Assembly (NCBI RefSeq): GCF_001556515.1
Contig: NZ_LSJA01000065.1
Location: forward strand, 1-5,555
Direction: 5' to 3'
Source of the DNA: Caulobacter sp. CCH9-E1
GTDB taxonomy: Bacteria; Pseudomonadota; Alphaproteobacteria; Caulobacterales; Caulobacteraceae
Length of the DNA stretch: 5,555 nucleotides
Positions within the stretch are counted from its first letter, which is position 1; each line of letters opens with the position of its first letter. Below the pieces are notes generated by a model that saw nothing but the letters and a program-made list of their open reading frames with translations, had not been told where the DNA came from and did not search any database. Shown in pieces: positions 5,365 through 5,555 of this stretch. A program made the translations under genes and the position numbers.

Positions 5365-5555
5365 TCAGCCGCGCCCGACGCTGGCGTAGGTGAAGCCATG
5401 CCGGACCATCTCGGCGGGCTTGTAGACATTGCGCAGGTCGACGACGACCGGAGCCTTCATCAGGAGCTTGACGCGGTCGAGATCCAGGGCCCGGAACTGG
5501 TCCCATTCGGTCAGGATGACCAGGGCGTCGGCGCCCTCGGCGGCTTCGTAGGCGC
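5365..5555 (-). CDS. ugd: UDP-glucose 6-dehydrogenase, C-terminal fragment (cut by window edge)
   Basis: Only the last 62 codons are in the window; the 5' part lies beyond the right edge. The visible residues are the end of the C-terminal UDP-sugar-binding domain of the UDP-glucose/GDP-mannose dehydrogenase family: AAEGADALVILTEWDQF, then KAPVVVDLRNVYKP and a final HGFTYASVGRG. The ILTEW, DLRN and YxSVGR segments are characteristic of UDP-glucose dehydrogenases of the bacterial RkpK/Ugd type. The complete enzyme oxidises UDP-glucose to UDP-glucuronate with two NAD+, giving the substrate of the epimerase that starts 2 nt after its stop codon (TGA, complement of 5365-5367). Close spacing and pathway order make an operon very likely. 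Because the catalytic Cys and the N-terminal Rossmann domain are outside the window, intactness cannot be judged. Confidence 0.9.
   Translation of the reverse strand, partial: AYEAAEGADALVILTEWDQFRALDLDRVKLLMKAPVVVDLRNVYKPAEMVRHGFTYASVGRG

Noticed and set aside
3524..5389. A plus-strand open frame of 621 codons spanning the transporter and the reverse of the epimerase
   Set aside because: It is a by-product of high GC: it runs in another frame of the transporter and antisense to the epimerase, both of which carry clear family motifs, while its own translation is Arg/Gly/Ala-rich with no domain.
5363..5506. A 48-residue N-terminal extension of the epimerase
   Set aside because: The extension overlaps the dehydrogenase C-terminus, which is clearly coding in another frame, and the ATG at 5362 starts exactly at the Rossmann fold as in the family.

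Overview
The window is GC-rich (roughly two thirds or more G+C by eye) and reads like an alphaproteobacterial chromosome, most plausibly Caulobacter or a close relative. That placement is inferred from the protein types, from GCTA-type -10 elements, and from a C-tract/G-tract nested palindrome of a style I associate with Caulobacter intergenic regions. No database search was possible.

Layout, left to right. Positions 1-144 hold no convincing gene but contain two fold-back structures. Positions 145-258 are a nested inverted repeat immediately downstream of a minus-strand gene for a plant-type asparaginase/isoaspartyl peptidase (274-1152). A 72-bp divergent spacer with a Caulobacter-like promoter separates it from a plus-strand, zinc-free MDR-family quinone oxidoreductase (1225-2223). 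Next comes a 381-bp gap (2224-2604) without a believable protein. It has a possible promoter, an RNA-like region with a closing stem and several long hairpins (about 2266-2551), and a small TGATCA palindrome (2553-2565). Then a short-chain dehydrogenase (2605-3495) overlaps by 4 bp a DMT/EamA-family membrane transporter (3492-4400). On the minus strand, reading from the right edge, are the C-terminus of a UDP-glucose 6-dehydrogenase (5365-5555, cut by the window) and, 2 nt later, a UDP-glucuronate 4-epimerase (4388-5362). The epimerase overlaps the transporter tail-to-tail by 13 bp.

Functional reading. The dehydrogenase and epimerase form a two-step route UDP-glucose -> UDP-glucuronate -> UDP-galacturonate, supplying uronic acids for surface polysaccharide. 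The SDR and DMT transporter are translationally coupled and probably handle one unknown small metabolite. The asparaginase/isoaspartyl peptidase and the quinone oxidoreductase look like independent housekeeping genes sharing a divergent control region.

The least ordinary parts are the structured, apparently non-coding 2266-2551 segment and the replacement of the usual catalytic-tetrad Asn in the SDR. No CRISPR array, insertion sequence, tRNA or rRNA was found, and I do not see an evident new multi-gene system.
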